Positions 20,381 to 30,358 are shown, counted from the stretch's first letter. The stretch is 64,000 nucleotides of DNA from Streptococcus infantis (GCF_000960085.1 NZ_JYGT01000007.1:1-64000), one strand, 5' to 3'. Notes: generated by a model not told the origin, from the letters alone. Numbers and translations are program-made.

Positions 20381-21304
20381 TTATTTGGCTTTTCTACTTG
20401 CCAATACGGATTCTAAGATTGCCATTCGAACAAAGACTCCATTGGTCATTTGTTGGACAATGCGTGATTTTGGAGCTTCAACCAAGTGGTCAGCAATTTC
20501 TACATCCCGATTTACCGGAGCTGGATGCATAATGATTGCTCCTTCTTTTAAGCGATTGTAGCGTTCTTGGTTCAAGCCATGTTGAGCATGATAGCCTTCT
20601 TTTGAAAAGACGGCTCCACTCTCGTGGCGTTCATGTTGAACCCGAAGCAACATCAGAACATCCACCTGGTCAACAATCTCATCAATGGTAACAAACTGTC
20701 CATAGTCCGCAAACTCTTGGCTTCTCCATTCCTCAGGTCCTGCAAAATAAAGTTCTGCACCTAAGCGCTTCAAAATCTGCATATTAGACTTGGCAACACG
20801 TGAATGGTCCAAGTCACCAGCAATCGCGACCTTGAGTCCTTCAAAATGTCCGAATTCTTCATAAATGGTCATCAAATCAAGCAAGCTCTGGCTAGGATGT
20901 TGTCCTGATCCATCGCCTCCGTTGATAATTGAAGTCGTAATCGTCGGACTCGCAATCAATTCTCTGTAGTAATCAACCTCAGGGTGACGAATAACGCAGA
21001 CATCTACACCAAGCGCTGACAAAGTCAGGATAGTGTCATACAGTGTCTCACCCTTGTTGACTGAACTTGTCTTTACATCAAAGTCAAGTCGTTCCAAGCC
21101 TAGTTTGATCTCTGCAACTTCGAACGATTTATGCGTTCTTGTCGAATTTTCAAAGAAAAGATTGGAAACAATGGGATGGTCTTCGTAAGGGATCTGAGCT
21201 CCATTTTTAAACTCAATCCCTCGTTTAATCAATTTCATAACCTGATCCACAGTAAGATCTTCCATGGACACCACATGGTTGAGTGCTTGTTGATTTTCTG
21301 ACAT
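20381..21304 (-). CDS. pyrB: Aspartate carbamoyltransferase, catalytic chain
   Basis: 307 aa. It joins carbamoyl phosphate to aspartate, the committed pyrimidine step. Carbamoyl-phosphate binding motif [13 protein letters not shown] near residue 50-62. [15 protein letters not shown] near 130-145. [12 protein letters not shown] near 257. No regulatory PyrI is encoded nearby, as is normal in Firmicutes. It lies 17 bp downstream of pyrR in the same operon, so PyrR attenuation controls it. Confidence 0.98.
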   Translation of the reverse strand: MSENQQALNHVVSMEDLTVDQVMKLIKRGIEFKNGAQIPYEDHPIVSNLFFENSTRTHKSFEVAEIKLGLERLDFDVKTSSVNKGETLYDTILTLSALGVDVCVIRHPEVDYYRELIASPTITTSIINGGDGSGQHPSQSLLDLMTIYEEFGHFEGLKVAIAGDLDHSRVAKSNMQILKRLGAELYFAGPEEWRSQEFADYGQFVTIDEIVDQVDVLMLLRVQHERHESGAVFSKEGYHAQHGLNQERYNRLKEGAIIMHPAPVNRDVEIADHLVEAPKSRIVQQMTNGVFVRMAILESVLASRKAK

Positions 21305-21321
21305 GGCTACTCCTTTAGCTA

Positions 21322-22029
<708 letters not shown>

Positions 22030-22052
22030 GCAAAAACATTCAATGCTAAGTC

Positions 22053-22682
22053 TTATAAAGAACTAAAATCGTACAATTGTGGATAGTGTTCGCATTCTGG
22101 ATTTTTGGGATGACAGATGGCACGACCAAAGTAAATCATAGCCTGATGGGCCGCCAACCATTCTTCTGGTGGCAAGACTTCCATGACACGTTTTTCAACT
22201 TCAAGTGGCGTAGCAGATTTTTTAACAATATCATGGTGTTTGCAGATACGTTCTACGTGAGTATCAACTGCAAAAGCTGGAATTCCAAATCCCACACTTA
22301 ATACTACATTGGCTGTTTTTCGGCCAACTCCTGCCAAACTCTCTAATTCTTCCCTAGTCTGAGGAACTTGACCATCAAAATCGTCTAGTAACTGCTGGGC
22401 ACATTTCTTAAGAAACTTAGCCTTATTGCGATAGAGACCTAGACGAGAAATATGTTTAGAAATTTCACTCTCGCTTGCATCTGCCATAGCTTGAGGCGTT
22501 GGAAAAGCTGCAAAGAGGGCTGGTGTGGCCTTGTTGACTGCAGCATCTGTCGTCTGAGCAGACAACATGACTGCAACTAGCAATTCAAAATGATTGCGAA
22601 AATCTAGACTTGGTTTCGCATCGGGAAAAAGAGCAATAATTTCTTCTATGACATGACGTGCACGTTTTTTGGATAAAACCAT
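22053..22682 (-). CDS. nth: Endonuclease III, apparently without the iron-sulfur cluster ligands
   Basis: 209 aa. Bifunctional DNA glycosylase/AP lyase for oxidised pyrimidines. Helix-hairpin-helix LESLAGVGRKTANVV holds the catalytic Lys (near residue 121), and VDTHVERI the catalytic Asp (near 139). E. coli Nth binds a [4Fe-4S] cluster through C-x6-C-x2-C-x5-C. Here the tail reads C-x6-C-x2-Y-x5-F, so the third and fourth ligands are Tyr and Phe and the cluster is probably absent. Its ATG directly follows the stop of the yceD-like gene (TAGATG), so the two are co-translated. Confidence 0.93.
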   Translation of the reverse strand: MVLSKKRARHVIEEIIALFPDAKPSLDFRNHFELLVAVMLSAQTTDAAVNKATPALFAAFPTPQAMADASESEISKHISRLGLYRNKAKFLKKCAQQLLDDFDGQVPQTREELESLAGVGRKTANVVLSVGFGIPAFAVDTHVERICKHHDIVKKSATPLEVEKRVMEVLPPEEWLAAHQAMIYFGRAICHPKNPECEHYPQLYDFSSL

Positions 22683-23225
22683 CTACTCATCTCCGTCGAA
22701 CAGTCCTTGCAAACCTGCAAAAGGACTATTTTCTTCTTTCTTAACTGCTTGTTGAGCTTGATATTCTTCCTCAGACATGATTTGCCAGTCATTTCCAGAA
22801 ACAAATCCCTGGCCAGCTTCTTCTTCAGCTGTTAAGACTTTGATTGGAATGTTGAGCAAAATATTATCTGAAACACTCTCTGCCAAGTCAATTTCACCAT
22901 TTTCAATCGGTAATACTAAGTCATCATCTAGAACTTCTTGGTCCAGTTGATTGGTAGCACCTTCCATAAAGACTTCCGTTACTGGATATGATTCTTTCAA
23001 TTCTACCGGTTCCATACTACGGCTAGAAGCTAGGACAATTGTATATGACAAGAGATAGTCTAGGAAAAACATTCGGTCTTCGTACTGAACCTTCCCTACT
23101 GCTTTGATATCTTTTACATCTAAAATTTCTTGATTACGAGCACGTAAGTCAGTTGCCAAGTCTAAAGTTTGCTCAAAGTGCAAGCCTTCAGGCTGCTTAC
23201 AAATTTCTTGAATATTTAATTTCAT
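22683..23225 (-). CDS. YceD/DUF177 family protein
   Basis: 180 aa, acidic. Belongs to the DUF177 family, which in many bacteria sits before rpmF and has been linked to rRNA or ribosome precursor processing. Family hallmarks: N-terminal two-helix start, a central acidic segment with VLPIENGEIDLAESVSDNILLNIP, and a Cys-less C-terminus ending GLQGLFDGDE. Start has GGAGGAAGT. Here it is paired with nth instead of rpmF. The function in streptococci is not established. Confidence 0.85.
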   Translation of the reverse strand: MKLNIQEICKQPEGLHFEQTLDLATDLRARNQEILDVKDIKAVGKVQYEDRMFFLDYLLSYTIVLASSRSMEPVELKESYPVTEVFMEGATNQLDQEVLDDDLVLPIENGEIDLAESVSDNILLNIPIKVLTAEEEAGQGFVSGNDWQIMSEEEYQAQQAVKKEENSPFAGLQGLFDGDE

Positions 23226-23393
23226 ACTTCCTCCATAAAGATTTACTCCCTTGATTATACCATGAAAAGAGCGCTAGCAAGGCAACTAAACTTTCAAAAA
23301 ATCATTCTCTATTTTTTGATATATTTATTATGACAATTTTATTTTTTGTGCTATACTATAGGCATCAATACATGAGCAAAGGAGGACGCTCAT

Positions 23394-23723
23394 ATGGAAG
23401 ACAAAGCTCTTTTAACAGAAGCCTATCAACTAGTTTCGAAATTAAACCAAACAATACAAAGCTGTAAACAGGGATTACCTGATGATCTACGCTTACAGCA
23501 AAATATAGACGAAATTCTCAGAGCACTTAAAAAAGCTGAGAAAGTAGACAACGCCATCTTAATTGAACTGGAATCTTTTTACCAACGGATTAGTCTTTTA
23601 ATTGGACTTGGTTCACTGAAATTAAATGACCAAGCCCGCACTGCTTGGAGAAACTATGACAAGTTCCACTACGCTCAAGTTAAGCACGTTTTGACACTCT
23701 ATGGACCTGTTTTTGGTTTTTAA
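23394..23723 (+). CDS. Small helical protein resembling bacteriocin immunity proteins
   Basis: 109 aa, predicted all-alpha, no signal peptide or membrane segment. Length and pattern (about four amphipathic helices; IDEILRALKKAEKVDNAILIELESFYQRISLLI) fit the EntA_Immun-type four-helix immunity family. That assignment is by resemblance only. AAAGGAGGA lies before the ATG, and a TATACT box at about 23350-23357 may be its promoter. No bacteriocin gene or ComE-type repeats were seen nearby, so it would be an orphan immunity gene. Alternatives: a conserved streptococcal protein of unknown function. Confidence 0.6.
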   Translation: MEDKALLTEAYQLVSKLNQTIQSCKQGLPDDLRLQQNIDEILRALKKAEKVDNAILIELESFYQRISLLIGLGSLKLNDQARTAWRNYDKFHYAQVKHVLTLYGPVFGF

Positions 23724-23748
23724 AAATAGAGGATTTTCTGGCTTAATC

Positions 23749-23999
23749 TTGACAAATTTTCTCAAAAAGAGTATGATGATTGCAACAATATTCGGAGGTA
23801 AGGGAGATATGAACAACTAAGTCTATCAAATAAAGAACCTTTATTTAGTAGATCTTGTTTCTGTCTCTTTTTTGTGTGCTCTTTTTCTGCTGGATTTTCA
23901 GCCCTTTTAAAAGAGTTTTTTTGACATAGACGATTAGCTCTACTAGGTAAAGTAGAGCTTTTTGTTATGCAATATGGACATTCTAGAAAGGGCAATAAT
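23749..23999 (+). promoter_or_regulatory. Leader/attenuator of the ABC-F gene
   Basis: Promoter TTGACA (23749-23754), 17-bp spacer, TATGAT (23772-23777). Then GGAGG and a three-codon ORF ATG AAC AAC TAA (23809-23820). Next a perfect 8-bp hairpin AAATAAAG/CTTTATTT with an AAC loop (23828-23846), and TAGTAGA (23846-23852), complementary to TCTACTA (23939-23945). Terminator A is at 23879-23922 (CTCTTTT/AAAAGAG, inner GCTG/CAGC, seven T). Terminator B is at 23936-23967 (AGCTCTACT/AGTAGAGCT, five T). The ABC-F start follows at 24000. Ribosome-dependent attenuation is inferred; such leaders are known before ABC-F resistance genes. Confidence 0.75.
23809..23820 (+). CDS. Putative 3-residue leader peptide (MNN)
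   Basis: ATG AAC AAC TAA with GGAGG 10 nt upstream, placed about 30 nt after the predicted transcription start and just before the first leader hairpin. Its value would be ribosome positioning rather than a product. It could be chance, but spacing and context argue for use. Confidence 0.5.
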   Translation: MNN

Positions 24000-25526
24000 A
24001 TGATAAAAATCAATCATCTGACCATTACACAAAACAAAGATTTAAGAGACCTTGTTTCCGATTTAAACATTAACATCCAAGACGGAGAAAAGGTCGCTAT
24101 TATTGGTGAAGAAGGAAATGGAAAATCAACCTTACTTCGAACTTTAATGGGAGAAAGATTAGCTGATTTCTCTATCAGGGGAGAAATCCAATCTGACCTT
24201 CAGTCCCTGGCCTACATTCCCCAACATCTCCCTGAAGAACTGAAGAAAAAATCTCTACAGGACTACTTCTTTTTAGAGTCTACAGATTTGGACTACAGTA
24301 TTCTTTATCGTTTGGCGGAGGAGTTGCATTTTGATAGTGATCGCTTCGCTAGTGACCAAGAAATTGGCAGTCTATCAGGTGGCGAAGCTTTGAAAGTTCA
24401 ACTCATCCATGAGTTAGCAAAACCTTTTGCGATTCTATTTTTAGATGAACCTTCAAATGACCTGGATATAGAGATGGTTGATTGGCTAAAAAAACAGATT
24501 CAAAAAATGAGGCAAACCGTTATTTTCATTTCTCATGATGAAGATTTTCTATCTCAGACGGCAGACACAATTATCCACTTGCGACTGATCAAGCACCGGA
24601 AAGAAGCGGAAACGCTAGTCGAGCATTTAGACTACGATAGCTATAGTGACCAGAGAAAGGCTAATTTTGCCAGACAAAGCCAGCAAGCTGCTAACGACCA
24701 GAGAGCCTATGACAAAACCATGGAGAAGCATCGTCGCGTCAAGCAAAATGTAGAAACTGCACTTCGAGCTACCAAAGACAGTACTGCCGGTCGCCTATTA
24801 GCTAAAAAGATGAAAAATGTTCTTTCTCAAGAAAAACGCTACGAAAAAGTAGCTCAGTCCATGACCCAAAAGCCACTTGAAGAGGAACAAATCCAACTTT
24901 TCTTTTCAGATATAGAGCCATTAGCGGCTTCAAAAGTCTTAGTTAGACTAGAAAATGAGACTTTATCCATTGGCCAACAAATTCTGTCTCAAGGGCTACA
25001 ATTAACTGTCCGTGGTCAAGATAAAATCGGCATTATCGGTCCCAATGGCGTTGGCAAATCCACTCTCTTAGCAAGGTTACATCAACTACTAAGCGGCAAA
25101 AGAGAGATTTTGCTTGGATTTATGCCACAAGATTACCAAGAAACACTGCAATTGGATCTATCCCCAGTAGAATTTCTCAGCCAAACTGGACACAAAGAGG
25201 AAATACAGAAAATCCAATCTCACTTAGCCAGTCTTAATTTCAGCTATCCAGAGATGCACCACCAAATCAACTCCTTATCTGGTGGTCAACAAGGCAAACT
25301 CCTTCTTTTGAATTTAGTTCTACGTAAACCAAACTTTCTCCTTCTGGATGAACCCACACGAAATTTTTCTCCAACTTCTCAACCAGAAATAAGAAAACTC
25401 TTTGCCAATTATTCTGGTGGTCTTGTCACTGTTTCGCATGATCGACGTTTCTTAAAAGAAGTTTGTACGAGTATCTATAGTCTGACAGAGCATGGTTTGG
25501 AAGTAGTTGATTTACAAGACCTTTAA
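24000..25526 (+). CDS. ABC-F ATPase (ribosome protection / translation factor type)
   Basis: 508 aa from ATG at 24000, chosen because AGAAAGGG precedes it. An upstream in-frame ATG at 23967 lies inside the terminator tail. Two ABC domains and no membrane segments: Walker A EEGNGKST and GPNGVGKST, signatures LSGGE and LSGGQ, Walker B ILFLDEPSNDLD and LLLDEPTRNFSP. The charged interdomain linker is about residues 195-300. The length and degenerate second D-loop (TRNFSPTSQ) resemble Lsa/Msr/Vga-type antibiotic-resistance ABC-F proteins that dislodge drugs from the ribosome. The drug spectrum cannot be told from sequence. The attenuator supports inducible expression. Confidence 0.9.
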   Translation: MIKINHLTITQNKDLRDLVSDLNINIQDGEKVAIIGEEGNGKSTLLRTLMGERLADFSIRGEIQSDLQSLAYIPQHLPEELKKKSLQDYFFLESTDLDYSILYRLAEELHFDSDRFASDQEIGSLSGGEALKVQLIHELAKPFAILFLDEPSNDLDIEMVDWLKKQIQKMRQTVIFISHDEDFLSQTADTIIHLRLIKHRKEAETLVEHLDYDSYSDQRKANFARQSQQAANDQRAYDKTMEKHRRVKQNVETALRATKDSTAGRLLAKKMKNVLSQEKRYEKVAQSMTQKPLEEEQIQLFFSDIEPLAASKVLVRLENETLSIGQQILSQGLQLTVRGQDKIGIIGPNGVGKSTLLARLHQLLSGKREILLGFMPQDYQETLQLDLSPVEFLSQTGHKEEIQKIQSHLASLNFSYPEMHHQINSLSGGQQGKLLLLNLVLRKPNFLLLDEPTRNFSPTSQPEIRKLFANYSGGLVTVSHDRRFLKEVCTSIYSLTEHGLEVVDLQDL

Positions 25527-25542
25527 CTTTTGGAAATAAAAC

Positions 25543-25570
25543 ATCCAGAGGAAAACCTCTGGATATTTTT
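25543..25570. terminator. Shared terminator between convergent ABC-F gene and htpX
   Basis: Perfect 9-bp stem ATCCAGAGG/CCTCTGGAT with AAAA loop and a T-run on the plus strand, A-rich on the other side. It lies between the stop codons of the two convergent genes. Confidence 0.88.
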
Positions 25571-26469
25571 TACATATGTTTCAAACGCTCAATCCGTTCT
25601 GAAATAGGTGGATGCGTGTAAAATAGTTTTTTCAAGAAACCTGGTTTTTGAGGATCATTGATATAAAGTGCACTACTAGCATCATCCACATGATGACTCA
25701 TGGGTTGACTATTATCTAATTTTTGTAAAGCATTGATCATCCCTTGAGGATTACGAGTTAGTTCAACACTCGAAGCATCCGCCAAAAATTCCCGCTGGCG
25801 AGAAATAGCTAATTGCACTAAAGTTGCTGCTAAAGGCGCTAAAACAATGGATAGGAGAGAAATTACTAACATAATCACTTCAAGTCCCCAACTATCACGA
25901 TCATTACTTCTACGACTACGGCCAGCACCTCCCCACCACATCATACGACCAGCCATACTTGATAATAGCGTAATCGCACTAGCTAGAGCAACAGCAATAG
26001 TTGAAATACGAATATCGTAGTTGCGAATATGGCTAACCTCATGGCCGATCACGGCTTCTAACTCCTCACGGTTCATGATCTCTAAAAGTCCTGACGTAGC
26101 AGCAACAGCAGCATTTTGAGGATTCGAACCTGTGGCGAAAGCATTCAAACCTTGGTCATCAATAACATAAACTCGTGGCATAGGAATCTGAGCTACCATA
26201 GCCATATCCTCAACAACATGATAGAGAACAGGTTCTTCATTCCTATCAACCTCACGCGCACCATTCATACTCATGACAATCTCTGTAGATTGAAAAATCA
26301 TGGTCAAGGCATAGATGAAACCGATAATCATGGCTACGGTCACTCCCCATATTCCTGAGTTTATGAAGAGAAAACCAACAGCATAACCAACCAAGGCTAA
26401 CAAAAGAAAGAAGACAATTAATAGAACCCAAGTTTTTCGTTTATTACTAGCGATTTGTTTGTACAGCAT
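25570..26469 (-). CDS. htpX: Membrane zinc metalloprotease HtpX
   Basis: 299 aa from ATG at 26469 (AGGTGA five bases upstream; one base after the lemA stop). A GTG nine bases earlier is possible but overlaps lemA. M48 protease that degrades misfolded membrane proteins. Two N-terminal transmembrane segments at about 15-55, zinc site [10 protein letters not shown] near residue 140, two more membrane segments at about 155-215, and the third zinc ligand in REFLADASS. It follows lemA in one transcript, a pairing common in streptococci. Confidence 0.95.
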   Translation of the reverse strand: MLYKQIASNKRKTWVLLIVFFLLLALVGYAVGFLFINSGIWGVTVAMIIGFIYALTMIFQSTEIVMSMNGAREVDRNEEPVLYHVVEDMAMVAQIPMPRVYVIDDQGLNAFATGSNPQNAAVAATSGLLEIMNREELEAVIGHEVSHIRNYDIRISTIAVALASAITLLSSMAGRMMWWGGAGRSRRSNDRDSWGLEVIMLVISLLSIVLAPLAATLVQLAISRQREFLADASSVELTRNPQGMINALQKLDNSQPMSHHVDDASSALYINDPQKPGFLKKLFYTHPPISERIERLKHM

Positions 26470-26470
26470 C

Positions 26471-27031
26471 TTAGTCACCTAAACCACTAAAATCAACTCT
26501 AGGCACAGCCTTTTCTTCTTCTGGAGTTTGAAGGAAATCCGCTGCCTTGAAGCCAAATATAGTCGCAACCAGATTACTTGGGAAAGTTTCTAATTTAACA
26601 TTGTAGTTGCTAACGACACTATTATAAAGCTGACGTGAATAAGAAATTTTATTTTCTGTGTTAGTCAGTTCTTCTTGTAAGTGAGCAAAATTGCTACTAG
26701 CCTTCAAGTCAGGATAATTCTCTGCAACCGCAAAAATACCAGATACCTGACGAGTCAGTGCATCACTAGCTTTCATGGCTTCCGCGGGTGTAGTTGCTGC
26801 AGCTACTTGTGTTCGAAGTTGAGTAACTTTTTCCAGAGTAGAGTTTTCATATTTCGCATAACCTTTAACTGTTTCAATTAAGTTCGGTAAGAGATCATTT
26901 CGACGCTTCAACTGAACATCAATCTGACTCCAAGCTTCCTTGGTCTGCATACGATTTTTCACCAATTTATTATAGCAGTCAATTACCAAGAAAATAATTA
27001 GCGCAAGAAGTCCATAAAAAATCCAATTCAT
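26471..27031 (-). CDS. lemA: LemA family membrane protein
   Basis: 186 aa from the second of two adjacent ATGs (27031), seven bases after AAAGGAG. The first ATG (27034) is only four bases away. N-terminal transmembrane helix at about 2-20, then the conserved [34 protein letters not shown] motif region and a cytoplasmic or external helical bundle. Its exact role is unknown. It is repeatedly found with htpX, suggesting work at the membrane. First gene of the lemA-htpX pair. Confidence 0.93.
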   Translation of the reverse strand: MNWIFYGLLALIIFLVIDCYNKLVKNRMQTKEAWSQIDVQLKRRNDLLPNLIETVKGYAKYENSTLEKVTQLRTQVAAATTPAEAMKASDALTRQVSGIFAVAENYPDLKASSNFAHLQEELTNTENKISYSRQLYNSVVSNYNVKLETFPSNLVATIFGFKAADFLQTPEEEKAVPRVDFSGLGD

Positions 27032-27125
27032 CATAAAGCTCCTTTCTGCCTTTTGATTAGTACAAGTATATCAAATTTCCATGTTTTTGTGGTAAAATAA
27101 GATGATATACAAGAAGGATATAACT

Positions 27126-27839
27126 ATGAAACCAGAAACTTTTTACACATTACTCACTGAACAAAATATTGTTCTTACTGACCAGCAAAAAGCACAATTT
27201 GAGCGTTATTTTGAACTCTTAGTCGAGTGGAATGAAAAAATCAATCTAACTGCCATTACGGATAAGGAAGAAGTCTATCTCAAGCATTTTTATGATTCGA
27301 TTGCACCTATCCTGCAAGGGTTGATTGAAAATCAGGAAATTAAGTTATTAGATATTGGAGCTGGTGCTGGATTTCCAAGCCTTCCTATGAAAATTCTTTA
27401 CCCTCAGTTAGATATAACCATTATTGACTCTCTAAACAAGCGAATCAACTTCCTTAATCTCTTAGCACAAGAGTTAGACTTAGAAAATGTTCACTTCTAC
27501 CATGGACGTGCAGAAGATTTCGGTCAAGACAAGAATTTTCGTGCCCAGTTTGATATCGTCACAGCTCGAGCAGTTGCTCGTCTGCAGGTCTTATCTGAAT
27601 TAACCATTCCTTTTCTAAAAATCGGTGGAAAATTACTGGCACTCAAGGCAAGCAATGCACCCGAGGAATTGGCAGAGGCAAAAAATGCTCTTACCCTTCT
27701 CTTTAGCAAAGTTGAGGACAACATCAGCTATACTCTTCCCAATGGAGATCCTCGCTATATTACTGTAGTAGATAAGAAAAAAGAAACTCCAAATAAATAT
27801 CCAAGAAAAGCAGGTATGCCAAATAAACGCCCGCTTTAG
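27126..27839 (+). CDS. rsmG: 16S rRNA m7G527 methyltransferase
   Basis: 237 aa from ATG 27126, supported by AGAAGGA eight bases upstream; an in-frame ATG 24 bp earlier has no such site. SAM-dependent methylation of G527 in 16S rRNA; loss in other bacteria gives low-level streptomycin resistance. SAM site [17 protein letters not shown] near residue 75, catalytic-region motif [11 protein letters not shown] near 140. Single gene with a terminator at 27896-27923. Confidence 0.97.
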   Translation: MKPETFYTLLTEQNIVLTDQQKAQFERYFELLVEWNEKINLTAITDKEEVYLKHFYDSIAPILQGLIENQEIKLLDIGAGAGFPSLPMKILYPQLDITIIDSLNKRINFLNLLAQELDLENVHFYHGRAEDFGQDKNFRAQFDIVTARAVARLQVLSELTIPFLKIGGKLLALKASNAPEELAEAKNALTLLFSKVEDNISYTLPNGDPRYITVVDKKKETPNKYPRKAGMPNKRPL

Positions 27840-27895
27840 AGGAATTATAAATAAATCTGCAGAATCAACCTCGCTTTCCTATTTCTAGGCTCGGG

Positions 27896-27933
27896 AAAAA
27901 TTCGTTTACAAAACGAATTTTTTCTGCTATACT
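27896..27933 (+). promoter_or_regulatory. rsmG terminator overlapping the pyrP promoter
   Basis: Stem AATTCGTTT/AAACGAATT with TACA loop and a T-run (27899-27924) ends rsmG. The loop and second arm are reused as promoter: -35 TTTACA (27905-27910), 17-bp spacer, -10 TATACT (27928-27933). Confidence 0.75.
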
Positions 27934-27942
27934 ATCCTAAGC

Positions 27943-28075
27943 AAAGGTTTTTAATGTCATCCCGTGAGGTGACGAAGACGCAGATATACATAACATTCAT
28001 TAAATACGGTCAATTATTTTTTAATGAAGTCTTACTCTGAGAGCCTATTGCTGTAAAATAATGGGCTCTTTTTTG
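27943..28075 (+). promoter_or_regulatory. PyrR attenuator of pyrP
   Basis: PyrR binding hairpin about 27943-27980 with core GTCATCCCGTGAGGTGAC, then a spacer able to form the alternative stem. The terminator at 28040-28074 has arms AGAGCC-ATT / AAT-GGCTCT and a T-run, 22 bp before the pyrP start. Same design as the leader before pyrR. Confidence 0.88.
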
Positions 28076-28096
28076 ATGCCCAAAAGTGAGGTATTT

Positions 28097-29380
28097 ATGA
28101 AACAAGAATCAACTGTTGATTTGTTATTAGACGTCGACCAACGTCCGTCTGTTGGTAAGGGAATTCTTCTCAGCTTCCAGCACGTTTTTGCTATGTTTGG
28201 TGCAACAATTTTGGTCCCACTGATTTTGGGAATGCCTGTATCCGTTGCCCTCTTTGCTTCAGGGGTTGGTACCCTCATCTATATGATTGCAACAGGTTTT
28301 AGAGTTCCTGTTTATCTTGGTTCTTCTTTCGCCTTTATTACAGCTATGTCACTTGCCATGAAAGAAATGGGTGGTGATGTATCTGCTGCTCAGACAGGGG
28401 TTATCCTAACTGGTTTTGTTTATGTCCTTGTTGCTGCAAGTGTTCGTTTCGCGGGTACAAAATGGATTGATAAACTCTTGCCCCCAATCATTATCGGACC
28501 AATGATTATTGTTATCGGTCTTGGACTTGCTGGTTCTGCCGTAACCAATGCTGGGCTTGTAGCAGACGGAAACTGGAAAAACGCTCTTGTAGCCGTTGTT
28601 ACTTTCTTGATTGCTGCCTTTATCAATACAAAGGGAAAAGGTTTCCTTCGTATCATCCCTTTCCTCTTTGCCATTATTGGTGGATATCTCTTTGCCCTAG
28701 CGCTCGGCTTGGTTGACTTCACTCCTGTTCTTCAAGCTAACTGGTTTGAAATTCCTGGTTTCTACCTACCATTTAATACAGGTGGTGCTTTCAAACAATA
28801 CGACCTTTACTTTGGTCCTGAAACAATCGCCATCTTACCAATCGCTATCGTAACCATTTCAGAACATATCGGTGACCACACCGTTCTAGGTCAAATCTGT
28901 GGACGCCAATTCTTGAAAGACCCAGGTCTTCATCGTACCCTTCTCGGTGATGGTATCGCAACTTCTGTTTCTGCCTTCCTTGGTGGACCAGCAAATACGA
29001 CTTACGGTGAAAATACAGGGGTTATTGGTATGACTCGCATCGCTTCTGTCTCTGTTATCCGTAACGCTGCTTTTATCGCTATTGCCCTTAGCTTCCTTGG
29101 TAAATTTACTGCCTTGATTTCTACAATTCCAAACGCTGTACTTGGTGGTATGTCAATCCTTCTATACGGGGTTATCGCAAGCAACGGTTTGAAAGTCTTG
29201 ATCAAGGAACGTGTTGATTTTGGTCAAATGCGTAACCTAATCATCGCAAGTGCGATGTTGGTACTTGGACTTGGTGGAGCAATCCTCAAACTTGGTCCAG
29301 TTACCCTTTCTGGGACTGCTCTTTCAGCTATGACAGGTATCATCTTGAACTTGATTTTACCATACGAAAATAAAGATTAA
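28097..29380 (+). CDS. pyrP: Uracil permease
   Basis: 427 aa from ATG 28097 (GTGAGGT upstream). NCS2/UraA family uracil:proton symporter, about 12-14 membrane segments from residue 20 to 425. Family motifs: FQHVFAMFGATILVP near residue 20-35, the substrate-region ISEHIGDHTVLG near 255, and GGPANTTYGENTGVIG near 300. It brings uracil in for salvage, and its PyrR leader ties it to the pyr operon. Single gene with a shared terminator. Confidence 0.97.
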   Translation: MKQESTVDLLLDVDQRPSVGKGILLSFQHVFAMFGATILVPLILGMPVSVALFASGVGTLIYMIATGFRVPVYLGSSFAFITAMSLAMKEMGGDVSAAQTGVILTGFVYVLVAASVRFAGTKWIDKLLPPIIIGPMIIVIGLGLAGSAVTNAGLVADGNWKNALVAVVTFLIAAFINTKGKGFLRIIPFLFAIIGGYLFALALGLVDFTPVLQANWFEIPGFYLPFNTGGAFKQYDLYFGPETIAILPIAIVTISEHIGDHTVLGQICGRQFLKDPGLHRTLLGDGIATSVSAFLGGPANTTYGENTGVIGMTRIASVSVIRNAAFIAIALSFLGKFTALISTIPNAVLGGMSILLYGVIASNGLKVLIKERVDFGQMRNLIIASAMLVLGLGGAILKLGPVTLSGTALSAMTGIILNLILPYENKD

Positions 29381-29400
29381 ATATTTAAATCTCTAAACAT

Positions 29401-29433
29401 AAAAAATCCACTCAAATAAAGAGTGGATTTTTT
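29401..29433. terminator. Bidirectional terminator between pyrP and the DMT transporter gene
   Basis: Arms AAAAAATCCACTC / GAGTGGATTTTTT with a 7-nt loop, T-runs in both directions, between convergent genes. Confidence 0.9.
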
Positions 29434-30349
29434 ATGACCTTTTTGGATTCTGTTTCTTTTCTAACATTAAATCCTTCAATGAAATAATGGTTACAGCTAG
29501 TAAAATCATTGTCATACCAAGAAAAACTACTGGATAAAAGATATCCCCCATAATCATAAAGGCAAAAAACACTGCCGAGATGGGCTCAATAGATGCCAAA
29601 AGACTAGACTTGACCGGTCCAATCATACTGGCACCCTTAAGAAAGGCTGTATAGGCAAAGACTGTTCCAATAAGGATAATACCTGCAAAAGCTAGAATGG
29701 TATCAAAAGCTAAGGGGACACTAGCACCGATAATCCCAGTAAATGGCACCGCTACAAACCCAGAGATGGTCATCCCAACACCAATGACTAGAATACTCCC
29801 CCACTTTTGAATCAAATGAATGGGTAAAATGATATAAAGAGCATAGGTCAGAGCTGAGAACAAACCCCAGAAGAGTCCAGCTAGTATCATAGAAAGCTGA
29901 TCCAACTGCCCATGGGTTGCAATGAGAAAAGTTCCACCTATAGCCAAAATCATAGACAGAATTTCTGAAAGTGTAGGGGCTACCTTATCTTTTATACAAG
30001 TATAAGCTAAGATTCCAACTGGACAGACATACTGAAGGACTGTCGCTGTACCAGCATTTGTTTCCTGAATAGCTGATAAATAGGCCAATTGATTTAAAAA
30101 GAGCCCAAACAAAGAAAATAACAAGAGAGAAAACAGACTTGATTTATCCGTCAGAAAAGCCAAAAACTGTTCTTTAGATTTTATATAAGATAAAAGAACC
30201 AAGAGAAGACCTGCGATAATTAAACGAATATTGGTTAAAACAAGAGCAGAAATTCCTTGAGCCATCAGGTACTGCCCACTGGTTCCTGACAGTCCCCAAG
30301 CAATACCTGCAATGACTGTAAATAGAGTTCCTTTTAAAGCTTTAGACAT
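29432..30349 (-). CDS. EamA/DMT family transporter
   Basis: 305 aa, ten predicted membrane segments in two EamA repeats (about residues 5-140 and 150-290). Drug/metabolite exporter superfamily; substrate unknown. The start GGGAGGACTT-ATG overlaps the end of the upstream hydrolase gene (stop 8 bp before), so it is likely last in a cppA-hydrolase-eamA transcript. Confidence 0.85.
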   Translation of the reverse strand: MSKALKGTLFTVIAGIAWGLSGTSGQYLMAQGISALVLTNIRLIIAGLLLVLLSYIKSKEQFLAFLTDKSSLFSLLLFSLFGLFLNQLAYLSAIQETNAGTATVLQYVCPVGILAYTCIKDKVAPTLSEILSMILAIGGTFLIATHGQLDQLSMILAGLFWGLFSALTYALYIILPIHLIQKWGSILVIGVGMTISGFVAVPFTGIIGASVPLAFDTILAFAGIILIGTVFAYTAFLKGASMIGPVKSSLLASIEPISAVFFAFMIMGDIFYPVVFLGMTMILLAVTIISLKDLMLEKKQNPKRS

Positions 30350-30358
30350 AAGTCCTCC

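Noticed and set aside
23967..23999. Upstream ATG as ABC-F start
   Set aside because: It lies within the tail of an intrinsic terminator and lacks a ribosome site; ATG 24000 has AGAAAGGG at good spacing.
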